A stretch of 64,000 bases of DNA from positions 124,001 through 188,000 of the forward strand of contig NZ_RCZA01000006.1 in NCBI RefSeq assembly GCF_006438925.1, in the 5' to 3' direction. The stretch is from Pseudomonas mandelii (GTDB taxonomy: Bacteria > Pseudomonadota > Gammaproteobacteria > Pseudomonadales > Pseudomonadaceae). The notes under the pieces are model-generated. The model had not been told where the DNA came from and did not search any database. It was given only the letters and a program-made list of their open reading frames with translations. The position numbers were made by a program, and so were the translations under genes. Below are positions 48,035 to 58,112 of the stretch, in pieces (within the stretch, counting starts at the first letter, position 1; each line of letters begins with the position of its first letter).

Positions 48035-48595
48035 TCACTGAGGCGTTTTGGCCATCGGCAAGAGGTGCTCCTTGAACGGTATCTCAGCGGGTATGCTGAT
48101 ACCGCTGGCAAGCCACTGACTGCTCCACCCGAGAATCAGGTTTTTGGACCAATCTGCAACCAATAGAAATTTTGGCACGAGCTGTGACTCTTGCCACCAC
48201 CCGTCCTGCTGTACCGGCCCCAGGCTCAATAGCCCGACCGCCACGACCACCAGCAACACGCCACGCGCGGCGCCGAAGGCCATGCCGAGGAATCGATCGG
48301 TCCCGGACAACCCGGTGACGCGTACCAATTCGCCGATAAGATAATTGATCATTGCGCCTACGATTAACGTGGCGACAAACATGATTGCGCAGCCCGTGAT
48401 CACACGTGCCGATGGCGTTTGGATGTATCCGGTGAGGTACTCGGACAATGAACCACCGAACATCCAGGCGACGACTCCTGCGATGATCCAGGTCACCAGC
48501 GATAGTGCTTCTTTGACGAAGCCGCGGCTCAGACTGATCAATGCGGAAATGGCGACGATTGCAACGATCGCCCAGTCAACCCAGGTAAATGGCAC
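48035..48595 (-). CDS. cvpA: CvpA family membrane protein
   Basis: A 186-residue inner-membrane protein with four hydrophobic segments (WAIVAIVAISALISLSRGFVKEALSLVTWI is the typical start). CvpA is needed for colicin V production and envelope stress tolerance in enterobacteria and is usually co-transcribed with purF; here purF is 41 bases downstream. Confidence 0.93.
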   Translation of the reverse strand: MPFTWVDWAIVAIVAISALISLSRGFVKEALSLVTWIIAGVVAWMFGGSLSEYLTGYIQTPSARVITGCAIMFVATLIVGAMINYLIGELVRVTGLSGTDRFLGMAFGAARGVLLVVVAVGLLSLGPVQQDGWWQESQLVPKFLLVADWSKNLILGWSSQWLASGISIPAEIPFKEHLLPMAKTPQ

Positions 48596-48885
48596 AGTGC
48601 AGCCTACAGACGGATAAGGCGGCGCATTTTAGCAGAGCCCATGCTTATCGGTAAGCTGCGATTGTCAGTGCATTTCAAATCGAGGCGATAGTTTTAGCCC
48701 CTATCGAAACTGCACTCACCCCTGTAGCAGCTGGCGAAGCCTGCGTTCGGCTGCACAGCAGCCGTAAAATCAGGCAATTCGGTCTATTCGGCACACCGTG
48801 CAAGCAGGGTTTACGGCCGCTTCGCAGCCGGACGCAGCCTCGCAGGCTCGGCAGCTGCTACATAAAGCCGGGTATTGGCGCTTCG
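48596..48885. repeat. Intergenic palindromic repeat, family B
   Basis: TGTAGCAGCTGGCGAAGCCTGCG at about 48723 and CGCAGGCTCGGCAGCTGCTACA at 48841-48862 form a long imperfect inverted repeat. An inner arm pair (CAGCAGCCGTAAA / TTTACGGCCGCTTCGCAG) also lies within it. The rest of this gap holds no gene. The unit resembles those at 51932 and 57955. Confidence 0.85.
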
Positions 48886-49536
48886 TTAGCCACGCTCAGG
48901 CTGAAAACGCACCACATAACCCTTGAGGTTCTGCTGGCGGCTTAACAAATCACGCAGACGATCAGCTTCTGCCCGCTCGATCAGCGGCCCGACAAACACC
49001 CGATTCTTGCCGTCGGCAGTACGAATGTATGCGTTGTAGCCTTGGCTGCGCAGGGATTTCTGCAGGCTTTCTGCACTTGCACGGCTCGACAGGCTGGCCA
49101 GTTGCACCGACCAACTGACCGACAGGCCATTGGCATCGACGCGGCTTTGAGTCGTGTCCGGCTTGCCCGGTGCAGCCGTGATGGGCTGGCCAGGTGCAAC
49201 CGTTGGCTTGTTGACCGGCGCCGGAGGTGGCGCGACCGGTTTGGCAGGCGCAACCGGGGCACTTGGGGCAATCGGCGTGGACGATGCTTCTTGCTGAGCG
49301 ATTTCATCATCACTCGGCACAGGTTCCTGAGGCAGCGCTTGCGGCTCAGGCACCACCACCGGCTCGACCTGAACTTGCGGCACCGCAGGCGCTTGCGGCG
49401 CTGTCGGGGCTTCAACCGTCACTTGACGCTGTTCATCCTGACGGGAAAACAGCATCGGCAGGAAAATCACCGCCAGCGCCACCAGAACCAGGGCGCCGAC
49501 CATGCGCTGTTTGTATGCCTTATCCAGCAATGCCAT
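48886..49536 (-). CDS. SPOR domain membrane protein (DedD-like)
   Basis: About 216 residues. A short cytoplasmic tail, one membrane helix (MVGALVLVALAVIFLPMLF, about residues 12-30), a long Pro/Ala/Gln-rich linker, then a SPOR domain (WSVQLASLSSRASAESLQKSLRSQGY, RVFVGPLIERAEADRL) that binds peptidoglycan at septa. The ATG at 49536 has GGAGGAAG upstream and overlaps folC. The order folC-SPOR-cvpA-purF is usual; E. coli calls it dedD. Confidence 0.88.
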   Translation of the reverse strand: MALLDKAYKQRMVGALVLVALAVIFLPMLFSRQDEQRQVTVEAPTAPQAPAVPQVQVEPVVVPEPQALPQEPVPSDDEIAQQEASSTPIAPSAPVAPAKPVAPPPAPVNKPTVAPGQPITAAPGKPDTTQSRVDANGLSVSWSVQLASLSSRASAESLQKSLRSQGYNAYIRTADGKNRVFVGPLIERAEADRLRDLLSRQQNLKGYVVRFQPERG

Positions 49537-50827
49537 TTGCCGCTTCCTCCGTGGAGCGCCGGGCCAGCCATTCGAGGGCCTCGGCGACACAATAAAATGA
49601 TCCGAACAACAGAATCTCGTCGTCGCTCGTCGCCAGCGCGCACTGCCCTTCCAGGGCGGCGGCCACGCTGTCATAGGACGTTACCGAGGCGCCAAGGTTC
49701 TGCAACGCCGCGTGCAAATCGGCAACCGGGCGTGCTCGCGGTGAATCCAGCGGCGCGACGGCCCAATGCTGGACACTAGCATTCAATTCACCGACAACAC
49801 CATCCAGATCCTTGTCTGCCAACAGCCCGAACACTGCCAGACGCTTGCCGGCCGGTGGACGGCTGGCCAGACGGCGAGCGAGATACTCTGCCGCATGGGG
49901 GTTATGCCCCACGTCCAGCAACAGGTTCAGGCGCTTGCCCTGCCAGTCAATCTGACGGCGATCGAGGCGACCGACCACCCGAGTGGCTTTCAGCGCAGCA
50001 ATAATTTGTGCATCCACCCAAGGCAACCCGAGCAACAGGTAAGCCTGCAACGCCAGCGCGGCGTTTTCCATCGGCAGATCGAGCAACGGCAGATCATGCA
50101 GCTCGACCACTCGCCCTTGAGCGTCAAGACCGCGCCATTGCCAGTTGTGATCGGTGATGCCGAGGTCGAAATCGCGTCCACGCAGGAAAAACGGGCAATT
50201 GAGCTCTCGCGCTTTATCCAGCAGAGGTTGCGGAGGATTCAGGTCGCCACAGAGCGCGGGCGCGCCCTGACGGAAGATGCCGGCCTTTTCGAACGCTACG
50301 GACTCACGGGTATCACCCAGATAGTCCGCGTGATCGACACCGATGCTGGTGACCAGCGCCATATCGGCATCGACCACGTTGACCGTATCCAGACGCCCGC
50401 CCAGCCCGACTTCCAGCACCACTGCATCGAGACTGGCATGTTGAAACAGCCAGAACGCCGCCAGGGTGCCCATTTCGAAGTACGTCAAGGATGTGTCGCC
50501 ACGGCCTGCCTCGACCGCTGCAAAGGCATCGCACAGCTCGGCGTCAGTGGCTTCGACGCCATTGACCTGCACCCGCTCGTTGTAACGCAGCAGGTGCGGC
50601 GAATTGTAGACACCGACGTTCAGGCCCTGCGCCCGCAGCAACGAAGCCACGAATGCGCAGGTAGAACCTTTGCCGTTGGTGCCGGTGACCGTGATCACCC
50701 GAGGCGCCGGCTTGCCCAGTCCCATGCGGGACGCTACCTGTTGCGAGCGCTCCAGGCCCATGTCGATGGCCGAAGGGTGCAACTGCTCAAGGTAGGCGAG
50801 CCACTCGCCAAGGGTACGTTGGGTCAT
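49520..50827 (-). CDS. folC: Dihydrofolate/folylpolyglutamate synthase
   Basis: A 435-residue bifunctional Mur-ligase-like enzyme adding glutamate to dihydropteroate and folates. The P-loop [16 protein letters not shown] is near residue 45, [13 protein letters not shown] follows, and the [14 protein letters not shown] block lies in the C-terminal domain. It overlaps accD by 4 bases (ATGA). Confidence 0.95.
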   Translation of the reverse strand: MTQRTLGEWLAYLEQLHPSAIDMGLERSQQVASRMGLGKPAPRVITVTGTNGKGSTCAFVASLLRAQGLNVGVYNSPHLLRYNERVQVNGVEATDAELCDAFAAVEAGRGDTSLTYFEMGTLAAFWLFQHASLDAVVLEVGLGGRLDTVNVVDADMALVTSIGVDHADYLGDTRESVAFEKAGIFRQGAPALCGDLNPPQPLLDKARELNCPFFLRGRDFDLGITDHNWQWRGLDAQGRVVELHDLPLLDLPMENAALALQAYLLLGLPWVDAQIIAALKATRVVGRLDRRQIDWQGKRLNLLLDVGHNPHAAEYLARRLASRPPAGKRLAVFGLLADKDLDGVVGELNASVQHWAVAPLDSPRARPVADLHAALQNLGASVTSYDSVAAALEGQCALATSDDEILLFGSFYCVAEALEWLARRSTEEAANGIAG

Positions 50828-51744
50828 ATGTTGGCAGGTACCGGTGGAACCACGATTGGCTCGATTGGCGCGGCGACGAATTTCGGCGTCGGCAGGCCCA
50901 TCATTTGTGCCAGCAGATTGCCCAGGCGCGGACGCAGTTCCTGACGATGAATGATCATGTCGATCGCACCGTGTTCCAGCAGGAATTCGCTGCGCTGGAA
51001 GCCTTCCGGCAGTTTTTCACGCACGGTCTGCTCGATCACGCGCGGACCGGCGAAGCCGATCAGGGCTTTCGGCTCACCGACAATCACGTCGCCGAGCATC
51101 GCCAGACTGGCGGAAACACCACCGTAGACCGGGTCGGTCAGCACGGAGATGAACGGAATGCCTTCTTCACGCAGACGCGCCAGCACCGCAGAGGTCTTGG
51201 CCATTTGCATCAGGGAGATCAGGGCTTCCTGCATCCGCGCACCACCGGAAGCGGCGAAACAGATCATCGGGCAACGGTTTTCCAGCGCGTAGTTGGCAGC
51301 GCGAACAAAACGCTCACCAACGATGGCGCCCATCGAACCACCCATGAAGGAGAATTCGAAGGCCGAAACCACTACCGGCATGCCCAGCAGGGAGCCGCTC
51401 ATGGAGATCAGTGCGTCTTTTTCGCCGGTCTGCTTCTGCGCAGCGGTCAGGCGATCCTTGTACTTCTTGCCGTCGCGGAACTTCAGACGGTCAACCGGCT
51501 CCAGGTCCGCGCCCAGTTCGGCACGACCTTCAGCGTCGAGAAAGATGTCGATACGGGCGCGAGCGCCGATACGCATGTGGTGGTTGCACTTGGGGCAAAC
51601 GTCCAGGGTCTTTTCCAGCTCCGGACGATACAGCACAGCCTCGCAAGACGGGCATTTGTGCCACAGACCTTCAGGCACCGAGCTCTTCTTGACCTCGGAA
51701 CGCATGATCGAAGGGATCAGTTTGTCTACTAACCAGTTGCTCAT
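50824..51744 (-). CDS. accD: Acetyl-CoA carboxylase, carboxyltransferase beta subunit
   Basis: A 306-residue subunit of the fatty-acid-initiating enzyme. The Zn ribbon [23 protein letters not shown] lies near residues 30-55, followed by the crotonase-like core with [14 protein letters not shown] and [17 protein letters not shown]. The partner AccA is encoded elsewhere. Confidence 0.97.
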   Translation of the reverse strand: MSNWLVDKLIPSIMRSEVKKSSVPEGLWHKCPSCEAVLYRPELEKTLDVCPKCNHHMRIGARARIDIFLDAEGRAELGADLEPVDRLKFRDGKKYKDRLTAAQKQTGEKDALISMSGSLLGMPVVVSAFEFSFMGGSMGAIVGERFVRAANYALENRCPMICFAASGGARMQEALISLMQMAKTSAVLARLREEGIPFISVLTDPVYGGVSASLAMLGDVIVGEPKALIGFAGPRVIEQTVREKLPEGFQRSEFLLEHGAIDMIIHRQELRPRLGNLLAQMMGLPTPKFVAAPIEPIVVPPVPANI

Positions 51745-51931
51745 GCTTTCTTTCTCCAGTACCGGCGGCCCGAACGCTCTGGTTCGCAGCCCCGCGTATG
51801 CCCTTGAGCTAAATTCATGTGTGTGGCGATGATCGATGGGTTGCCGGATCAGCTAAACGTGACCTGCGTACACCCCAAAAACCCTCAGCCATGCCTGTGG
51901 ACGGCGGCAGTGTGCCAGCCGTCACATCAAC

Positions 51932-52010
51932 GTAGGAGCTGACGAGTGAAACGAGGCTGCGATCTTTTGATTTGGCTCTTCGCAGCCTCGTTTCACTCGA
52001 CAGCTCCTAC
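51932..52010. repeat. Palindromic repeat, family B, overlapping the end of trpF
   Basis: GTAGGAGCTGACGAGTGAAACGAGGCTGCGA and its imperfect reverse complement are separated by a short loop. The right arm covers the last five codons and stop of trpF. Confidence 0.85.
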
Positions 52011-52619
52011 AACCGCTTTAATGAATGCCTGAATCTTTGCGTGATCCTTGATGCCCTTGCTCGCCTCCACCCCACCGCTGACGTCCACCGCGTAAGGCTG
52101 AACCCGGGCAATCGCCTCGGCGACGTTGTCCGGCGTCAAGCCGCCCGCCAGGATGATCGGTTTGCTCAAGCCTTGCGGTATCAGAGACCAGTCAAACGCT
52201 TCACCGGTTCCGCCGGGTACGCCTTCGACATAGGCGTCGAGCAGGATACCGCTGGCGCCTGGAAACGCATCGCATGCGGCCGCGATATCGTCACCAGCCT
52301 TGACCCGCAACGCCTTGATGTACGGACGATGCCAGCCTTCGCACTCGGCCGCGGTTTCGTCGCCATGGAACTGCAACAGGTCCAGTGGCACGGCGTCGAG
52401 AATTTCCCCCAACTCGCAGCGGCTGGCGTTGACGAACAACCCTACAGTGGTCACGAACGGCGGCAACGCCTCGATGATCGAGCGCGCCTGCTGAAACGTC
52501 ACGGCCCGGGGGCTTTTGGCGTAGAACACAAATCCGATCGCATCAGCCCCGGCCTCAACCGCCGCTAACGCATCTTCTATGCGGGTAATCCCACAAATCT
52601 TGCTGCGAACGGCCGACAT
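51993..52619 (-). CDS. trpF: Phosphoribosylanthranilate isomerase
   Basis: A 208-residue TIM-barrel enzyme of tryptophan synthesis. [28 protein letters not shown] carries the catalytic Cys, and [10 protein letters not shown] and [16 protein letters not shown] form the phosphate-binding end. The start ATG 52619 is chosen over 52667 by family length. The last residues (VVGAVE) are encoded by the repeat at 51932-52010, so the natural C-terminus may have been altered by that repeat. Confidence 0.95.
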   Translation of the reverse strand: MSAVRSKICGITRIEDALAAVEAGADAIGFVFYAKSPRAVTFQQARSIIEALPPFVTTVGLFVNASRCELGEILDAVPLDLLQFHGDETAAECEGWHRPYIKALRVKAGDDIAAACDAFPGASGILLDAYVEGVPGGTGEAFDWSLIPQGLSKPIILAGGLTPDNVAEAIARVQPYAVDVSGGVEASKGIKDHAKIQAFIKAVVGAVE

Positions 52620-52682
52620 GTCGATAGAACCCCAAGGTAAATCCGAGAAAGTCCCGGATGGTAACAAAAGCGTTCGAGGGCG

Positions 52683-53537
52683 TCAGCCGTCAAGTTCCGA
52701 GAAGCCGGTCAGGAAGTGCGGCCCGATGTAACGCTCCGGCAATTCGAACTCGTCGCGGTACTCGACCTGCACCAGGTACAGGCCGTACGGGTGCGCCGTC
52801 ACCCCACCGGAACGGCGAATGCGGCTCTCCAGCACTTCTTTCATCCACTCCACCGGGCGCTCGCCGGCACCGATGGTCATCAGCACGCCAGCAATGTTGC
52901 GCACCATGTGGTGCAGGAAGGCGCTGGCGCGGATGTCCAGCACGATCATCTTGCCGTGGCGCGTGACGCGCAGGTGATGCAGCTCCTTGATCGGCGACTT
53001 GGCCTGACACTGGCCGGCACGGAAAGCGCTGAAATCGTGGGTTCCGACCAGGTACTGCGCCGCCTCGGCCATGCGCTCGACGTCCAGCGGACGGTGGTTC
53101 CAGGTGATTTCTTCGTTCAGGTGCGCCGGGCGGATCTGATCGTTGTAGATCACGTAGCGATAGCGCCGGGCAATGGCCTTGAACCGCGCATGAAAATGCG
53201 CCGGCATAACCTTGGCCCAGCTGACACTGACGTCGTGGGGCAAATTGATATTGGCGCCCATGACCCAGGCTTTCATCGAACGCTCGACCTGGGTATCGAA
53301 ATGCACCACCTGACCGCACGCATGCACGCCGGCATCCGTACGCCCGGCGCAGAGCAGCGACACCGGTGAGTCGGCGACTTTGGACAAGGCCTTTTCGAGC
53401 GTTTCCTGCACGGTGAGTACGCCGCAAGCCTGGCGCTGCCAGCCGCGATAGCGCGAGCCTTTGTATTCAACGCCCAACGCGATCCGGAAAAAGCCGTCGG
53501 CCACCATTTCGGCGGCCGGATTATCTATATTTGCCAA
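52683..53537 (-). CDS. truA: tRNA pseudouridine synthase A
   Basis: About 284 residues. It makes pseudouridine at tRNA positions 38-40. The catalytic Asp is in CAGRTDAGVHACGQVVHF, with RYRYVIYN and FLHHMVRNIAGVL downstream. Two starts compete: a TTG at 53537 (reading LANIDNPAAEMVADG) and ATG 53507. I favour the longer by resemblance to Pseudomonas homologues, though no strong ribosome-binding site is visible before it. Confidence 0.92.
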   Translation of the reverse strand: MANIDNPAAEMVADGFFRIALGVEYKGSRYRGWQRQACGVLTVQETLEKALSKVADSPVSLLCAGRTDAGVHACGQVVHFDTQVERSMKAWVMGANINLPHDVSVSWAKVMPAHFHARFKAIARRYRYVIYNDQIRPAHLNEEITWNHRPLDVERMAEAAQYLVGTHDFSAFRAGQCQAKSPIKELHHLRVTRHGKMIVLDIRASAFLHHMVRNIAGVLMTIGAGERPVEWMKEVLESRIRRSGGVTAHPYGLYLVQVEYRDEFELPERYIGPHFLTGFSELDG

Positions 53538-53650
53538 GGAGTGACAGCCTGCTGATGTACGCAAAGGCGGGCATTATAAGGCCGCCGGACCGGGACGCCA
53601 GAGCCGTGTGTTTTTTGGGGCCTGCGGAGTCGAATTATATTGAATGTGCC

Positions 53651-53739
53651 GGCCTCTTCGCGAGCAGGCTCGCTCCCACAGGGGTTTTGTGAACACCAGA
53701 GACTCAAAGTGGGAGCGAGCCTGCTCGCGAAGACGGCCC
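53651..53739. repeat. REP-like inverted pair, family A
   Basis: CTTCGCGAGCAGGCTCGCTCCCAC and its reverse complement, 29 bases apart, between fimV and truA. Confidence 0.9.
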
Positions 53740-53769
53740 GACAGACACCAACGCACCTCCAACAGAAAC

Positions 53770-53799
53770 AAAAACGGCAGCCTCAATGGGCTGCCGTTT
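53770..53799. terminator. Terminator after fimV
   Basis: A perfect stem AAAACGGCAGCC / GGCTGCCGTTTT around TCAAT, with T-runs in both directions, 20 bases beyond the fimV stop. Confidence 0.9.
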
Positions 53800-53820
53800 T
53801 GTTTACGCCTTACCGATCAA

Positions 53821-56667
53821 TCAAGCCAGACGCGAAAGCATTTCCTTGGCTTCGCTCTTCTGCCCGTCGTCACCCTCGGTCACCACCTCGTTAAGGATGT
53901 CCCGGGCGCCGTCGGCGTCGCCCATGTCAATGTAGGCCTGGGCCAGATCGAGTTTGGTAGCGACTTCGTCGGTGCCGGAAAGGAAATCGAATTCCGGCTC
54001 GTCAGCTGCGGAGGCCATGGCGTCTTCCGCCGTGAAGCTCGGCTCGCCAAGGCTCTGGGACAGACGATCCAGCTCGGCGTTGACGTCTTCCAGTTCGGCT
54101 GCAAACGCGTCCGGGGCGTCTGGCGCGTCCATTTCGTCAGCCAGCGACAGGTCGAAATCGGCTGGCAGCTCCAGATCGTCCAGCGCAGCCTCGGGAACAG
54201 CAGGCGCTTCAGCGGCAGGCAAGTCCAGGTCCTTGACGCCGTCATCCAGGCTCAACAGGAAATCGTCTTCGGCCAGGGTCGCCGGCGAGGCATCCCCACC
54301 AAGGTCCATATCCAGGTCGAAGTCCGACAGGTCATCGAGGTTTTCCTTGATGTCGTTCTGCTGCCGCAACACCGACTCGAAGCTCAAGTCGTCGTCCAGC
54401 GGGAAGTCGTCCAGCTCAGCCGCAGACACTGGCTCTGCTTCTGGTTTTGGTTCTAGCTCTGGTGCAACCACTGTCGCAGGGGCAGTTTCCAGATCATCCA
54501 GGCTCAAATCGAATGCACTGTCGAGATCATCGGACTCGGCCTTTGGCTCTGGTTCTGGTTCCGGTGCAACCACCGCCGGAGAGGCAGCTTCCAGATCATC
54601 CAGGCTCAAATCGAAGGCACTGTCGAAGTCATCGGGCTCTGCCTCCGCTTCTGCCTCTGGTGCAACCACTGCCGGAGCGGCAGCTTCCAGATCATCCAGG
54701 CTCAAATCGAAGGCATTGTCGAAGTCATCGGGCACTGCTGGTGCCGGCGTTTCGGGCTCGTCCAGCAGCAAATCCTTGACATATTGCGCGTCCAGTTCGG
54801 CAGCGATCGCAGCGGCTGCGATACCACCGGCTGCCGCAATGACCATGGCCGGGAAGCGGCTCTTGAGTTTTTCGACCTGAGCAAAGTTGTCACCATTGGC
54901 CACCAGTTGGCGTTCCTGGGCAACGAATGCATCGCGGTCGCCTTGCTGACCGTAGACTTCCATCAGCTTGAGGCGCAGGTCACTGCGTTGCGGCTCTTGC
55001 TTGATCCCGTCTTCCAGCAAGGCAGCCGCCTGATTCAGACGACCGGCAGTGATGTGCGACTGCGCCTTGGTCAATACGTCGTCATCGCGCTCGCCAGCAG
55101 GCGAAACCAATGGCGCAGCGATCGGCGGTGTTACCACAACCGGAGCAATCACCGGAGCCGGCGCGGGTGCAGGGGCTGGTGCAGGCGGTGGCGTTGGGGT
55201 AGCGAGCTTCACGCTCGGCGGCGGCACTTCCAGGTCTTCGAAGATGCCTTTTGGCAGGTCGAGTTCAGCGGAGAACGCCTGCTCCTCGGCCAAATCACGG
55301 GCCATGCGCAAATGCTTCTCGGCTTCTTGCTGGGCTTTGCGGCGACGCGCCAGCAACAGCAGCAGGAACAGCACCACCACCGCCCCGCCACCTGCCAGAC
55401 CTAGCAGCCACGGATTGGTCAGCAGTTCTTTGAATTGCTGATCGTCGGATGCTGCCGGCGTCGGCTCGGCCGGAGCCGGAGTGGCCTCGGGCGCAGCAGC
55501 CTCGGGTGCAGTCGGAGCCGCGTCCGCAGGCGTTGTTGCCGCAGGATTGGCCGCCAGTTCGGCTGACATTGCCGGAGCGGTCGCACCGGGTGCCGGCGCA
55601 CCCGCCGCACCTTCAGCCTGCAACTTGGCCAGTTGATTGTTCTTCAGTTCGATCAGGCGTTGCAGCTTGTCCAGCTGACTTTGCAGATCGGTCATGCGGC
55701 TTTTCAGTTCGGCATTGTCACGACGGGTCGTGTCGAGGCTTTCCTGGGTCACGGCCAGCTTGTTGCTCAAATTCTTGGCATCACCCGCGGCGCCTTTGCC
55801 ACCGGCCTTGCCGGACTCGGCAGAGACCAGGCTCAGCTTGTCTGTCGCCGTTTGCGACGAAGGGCCTTCACCGCGAGCGCGCTTGGTGGCATCGAGCTGC
55901 TGCTGTCCGGTCCCGGGCTTCGCCACGTAGCGACGACCCTGACGCCACGCGGTGTTCTGCGCGGAGACTTCGGCAATGGCTTTCGGTTGCGGCAGGCTGG
56001 CGCTCTGCGTCTGATCCGGCAGACGCAGCACCTGACCGGCTTTCAACCGGTTGATGTTGCCGTCGATAAAGGCATCCGGATTCAACGCCTGGATGGCCAG
56101 CATGGTTTGCTGGACCGAGCCGCCATTGCGCGCCTTCGCAGCGATGTCCCACAGGGTATCGCGCGGCGCGGTGGTGTATTGGGTTGGTTTGGTGCCACCG
56201 GTCACCGGTGCGGTGACGTTTTGCGTCGGTGCAGGCTGCGCAGCCGCATCAGCGGTTTGCGGCGAGAATTTGGACGGATCGAGCAGCACGCTGTAATCGC
56301 GCAGTAGGCGACCGTTGGGCCACATCACCTGAACCAGGAATTTCACCATGGGTTCGGAGAGTGGTTTGCTGGACGTCACACGCAGGATGCTTTTGCCGCT
56401 GGCGTTGAGCACTGGGGTAAAGGTCAGGTCATTGAGAAACGCCTGGCGGTCGACACCGGCCTTGGCGAAATCTTCGGGCGAAGCCAGGCTCGGCACCACT
56501 TCGGCAGCGGTGAGGTCCTTGACGTCGAGCAACTCGATTTCTGCCACCAGGGGCTGGTTCAGCGTCGACTTCAGGGTCAATTCCCCGAGCCCGAGGGCAT
56601 GCGCCATACCGGAGGACAGCGCCGAGGCGGCCGCTATTGCTAACACCAGTTTGCGAACTTGAACCAT
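53821..56667 (-). CDS. fimV: FimV pole-organising / motility protein
   Basis: A 948-residue protein. It has a signal peptide (LVLAIAAASALSSGMAHA), a conserved FimV N-terminal domain (LGELTLKSTLNQPLVAEIELL), a LysM-like peptidoglycan-binding region near residues 165-215, a coiled coil (KSRMTDLQSQLDKLQRLIELKNNQLAKLQAE split by a linker), one membrane helix (LLGLAGGGAVVVLFLLLLLA), and a long acidic cytoplasmic part ending in a FimV C-terminal TPR-like helix bundle (KLDLAQAYIDMGDADGARDILNEVVTEG). The acidic part contains at least three copies of the unit DxFDLSLDDLE. FimV organises polar type IV pili and second-messenger signalling in Pseudomonas. Confidence 0.95.
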   Translation of the reverse strand: MVQVRKLVLAIAAASALSSGMAHALGLGELTLKSTLNQPLVAEIELLDVKDLTAAEVVPSLASPEDFAKAGVDRQAFLNDLTFTPVLNASGKSILRVTSSKPLSEPMVKFLVQVMWPNGRLLRDYSVLLDPSKFSPQTADAAAQPAPTQNVTAPVTGGTKPTQYTTAPRDTLWDIAAKARNGGSVQQTMLAIQALNPDAFIDGNINRLKAGQVLRLPDQTQSASLPQPKAIAEVSAQNTAWRQGRRYVAKPGTGQQQLDATKRARGEGPSSQTATDKLSLVSAESGKAGGKGAAGDAKNLSNKLAVTQESLDTTRRDNAELKSRMTDLQSQLDKLQRLIELKNNQLAKLQAEGAAGAPAPGATAPAMSAELAANPAATTPADAAPTAPEAAAPEATPAPAEPTPAASDDQQFKELLTNPWLLGLAGGGAVVVLFLLLLLARRRKAQQEAEKHLRMARDLAEEQAFSAELDLPKGIFEDLEVPPPSVKLATPTPPPAPAPAPAPAPVIAPVVVTPPIAAPLVSPAGERDDDVLTKAQSHITAGRLNQAAALLEDGIKQEPQRSDLRLKLMEVYGQQGDRDAFVAQERQLVANGDNFAQVEKLKSRFPAMVIAAAGGIAAAAIAAELDAQYVKDLLLDEPETPAPAVPDDFDNAFDLSLDDLEAAAPAVVAPEAEAEAEPDDFDSAFDLSLDDLEAASPAVVAPEPEPEPKAESDDLDSAFDLSLDDLETAPATVVAPELEPKPEAEPVSAAELDDFPLDDDLSFESVLRQQNDIKENLDDLSDFDLDMDLGGDASPATLAEDDFLLSLDDGVKDLDLPAAEAPAVPEAALDDLELPADFDLSLADEMDAPDAPDAFAAELEDVNAELDRLSQSLGEPSFTAEDAMASAADEPEFDFLSGTDEVATKLDLAQAYIDMGDADGARDILNEVVTEGDDGQKSEAKEMLSRLA

Positions 56668-56874
56668 AGCCTCATCCTTTGTTTGAACATTCCTCGGCCA
56701 GCGAGAAGGTGTTGATAGTCGCTGCCGTAAGGCATTGCGCGCGGCGGCGAAAAGTCATCGCGCGCGATCATTTCATTCATGCCACGCAAAGCCCCGGAGG
56801 GAGCCCGCCTTCAGCAGTCCAGCCAAGCATAGCGCCCGGCCGGATTCATTCGACAAATTGTTGCCAAGTATCTT

Positions 56875-57885
56875 TTACAGCAGGTCTTTTATCAACAATT
56901 CAGCCACCTGCACAGCATTGAGCGCTGCACCTTTGCGTACGTTATCTGACGTCAGCCACAAATTAAGTTCCGACAGGTCGTCGATCCCGTTGCGAACCCG
57001 ACCAACGTAGACCACGTCCTGCCCTACCGCATCGCCTACCGGCGTCGGGTAATCGCCGGCTTCCACCAACTCGATACCGGGCGCGTCTTCCAGGGCGGCG
57101 TTGACTTTAGCCAGGTCGATGTCGCTCGATGACTGCAAGGTCACGTTAAAGCTATCGCCAAAAAACACCGGGGCTTGAATGCAAGTGACGGAAATCTTTA
57201 ATAAAGGCAGCGCCATGACCTGACGCACCTCGCGTACCAGGCGCTTTTCCAGCAGCGTGTGACCCTGATCATCTGGCTTGCCCACTTGCGCCAGCAGGTT
57301 GAAGGCCATCTGCCGATCGAAGAAGGTCGGCTCCAGCGGACGCACATTGAGCAGTTCGGCCGTTTGCCGTGCCAGTTCGGTGACGGCTTCGCGGCCCTGG
57401 GCGGAGACGGCCAGACTAGCGGTCAAATTGATGCGTTGCAGATCGAGCAAACCGAGCAACGGCGCCAGCACTACCGCCAATGTGGTGGCCGAAGGGCTTG
57501 GACTGCTGACCTGGAACGGCTTTTTCAAACCGGCCAGCACCTGAGCGTTGGCTTCAGGCACGACCTGTGGCGCCTGATCAGCCGGCAAGGCACCGGACAA
57601 GTCGATCAGCGAGCAACCGGCGGCCGTGGCACGCGAAGCGAAACTCAGGGTTACCGCCGGGCCGGCAGCGAAGAACACCAGCTGGACTTTACTGAAGTCG
57701 AACTCATCGACTTCCCGCACCCGCACGTTCTTGCCGCGAAACGGCACCGAATGCCCGGCCGATTCGCTGCTGGCGAGCAGGTGCAGATTGCCGACGGGGA
57801 AGTCGCGCTCTTCGAGAATCTGCACGAGCGTTTCGCCGACAGTACCGGTGGCGCCGATCACGGCAATATCAAAGGACTGGCTCAT
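56875..57885 (-). CDS. usg: Aspartate-semialdehyde dehydrogenase paralogue, Usg type
   Basis: About 336 residues from ATG 57885. The N-terminal Rossmann domain (IAVIGATGTVGETLVQIL) and overall ASD fold are intact. At the catalytic Cys position, where Asd reads GGNCTVSL, this protein has SSPSPSATTLAVVLAPLLG with Ser and no Cys, so it probably lacks the dehydrogenase activity. It lies between fimV and asd, as in other Pseudomonas. Its role is unknown. Confidence 0.88.
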   Translation of the reverse strand: MSQSFDIAVIGATGTVGETLVQILEERDFPVGNLHLLASSESAGHSVPFRGKNVRVREVDEFDFSKVQLVFFAAGPAVTLSFASRATAAGCSLIDLSGALPADQAPQVVPEANAQVLAGLKKPFQVSSPSPSATTLAVVLAPLLGLLDLQRINLTASLAVSAQGREAVTELARQTAELLNVRPLEPTFFDRQMAFNLLAQVGKPDDQGHTLLEKRLVREVRQVMALPLLKISVTCIQAPVFFGDSFNVTLQSSSDIDLAKVNAALEDAPGIELVEAGDYPTPVGDAVGQDVVYVGRVRNGIDDLSELNLWLTSDNVRKGAALNAVQVAELLIKDLL

Positions 57886-57954
57886 GGTTCTACCTCTGGC
57901 GAAACGGGGGGAGCGGCACTTTACCGGGTGGTTGGCAGTTCGGCAATTTAGAGC

Positions 57955-58038
57955 AAAAGATCGCAGCCTTCGGCAGCTCCTACAAAATCGGGTTTGCACG
58001 CGACCAATGTAGGAGCTGCCGAAGGCTGCGATCTTTTT
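57955..58038. repeat. Palindromic repeat, family B
   Basis: AAAAGATCGCAGCCTTCGGCAGCTCCTAC and its near-perfect reverse complement, separated by about 25 bases, between usg and asd. Confidence 0.9.
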
Positions 58039-58067
58039 GCAGGCGACGAACATACCAAAAGAAAAAA

Positions 58068-58093
58068 CCCGCACCTCTTTCAAGGCGCGGGTT
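58068..58093 (-). terminator. Terminator after asd
   Basis: On the minus strand AACCCGC and GCGGGTT pair and are followed by TTTTTTC, about 20 bases after the asd stop. This separates asd from usg despite their relatedness. Confidence 0.75.
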
Positions 58094-58112
58094 CGTTCAT
58101 TACTTCAATCGA

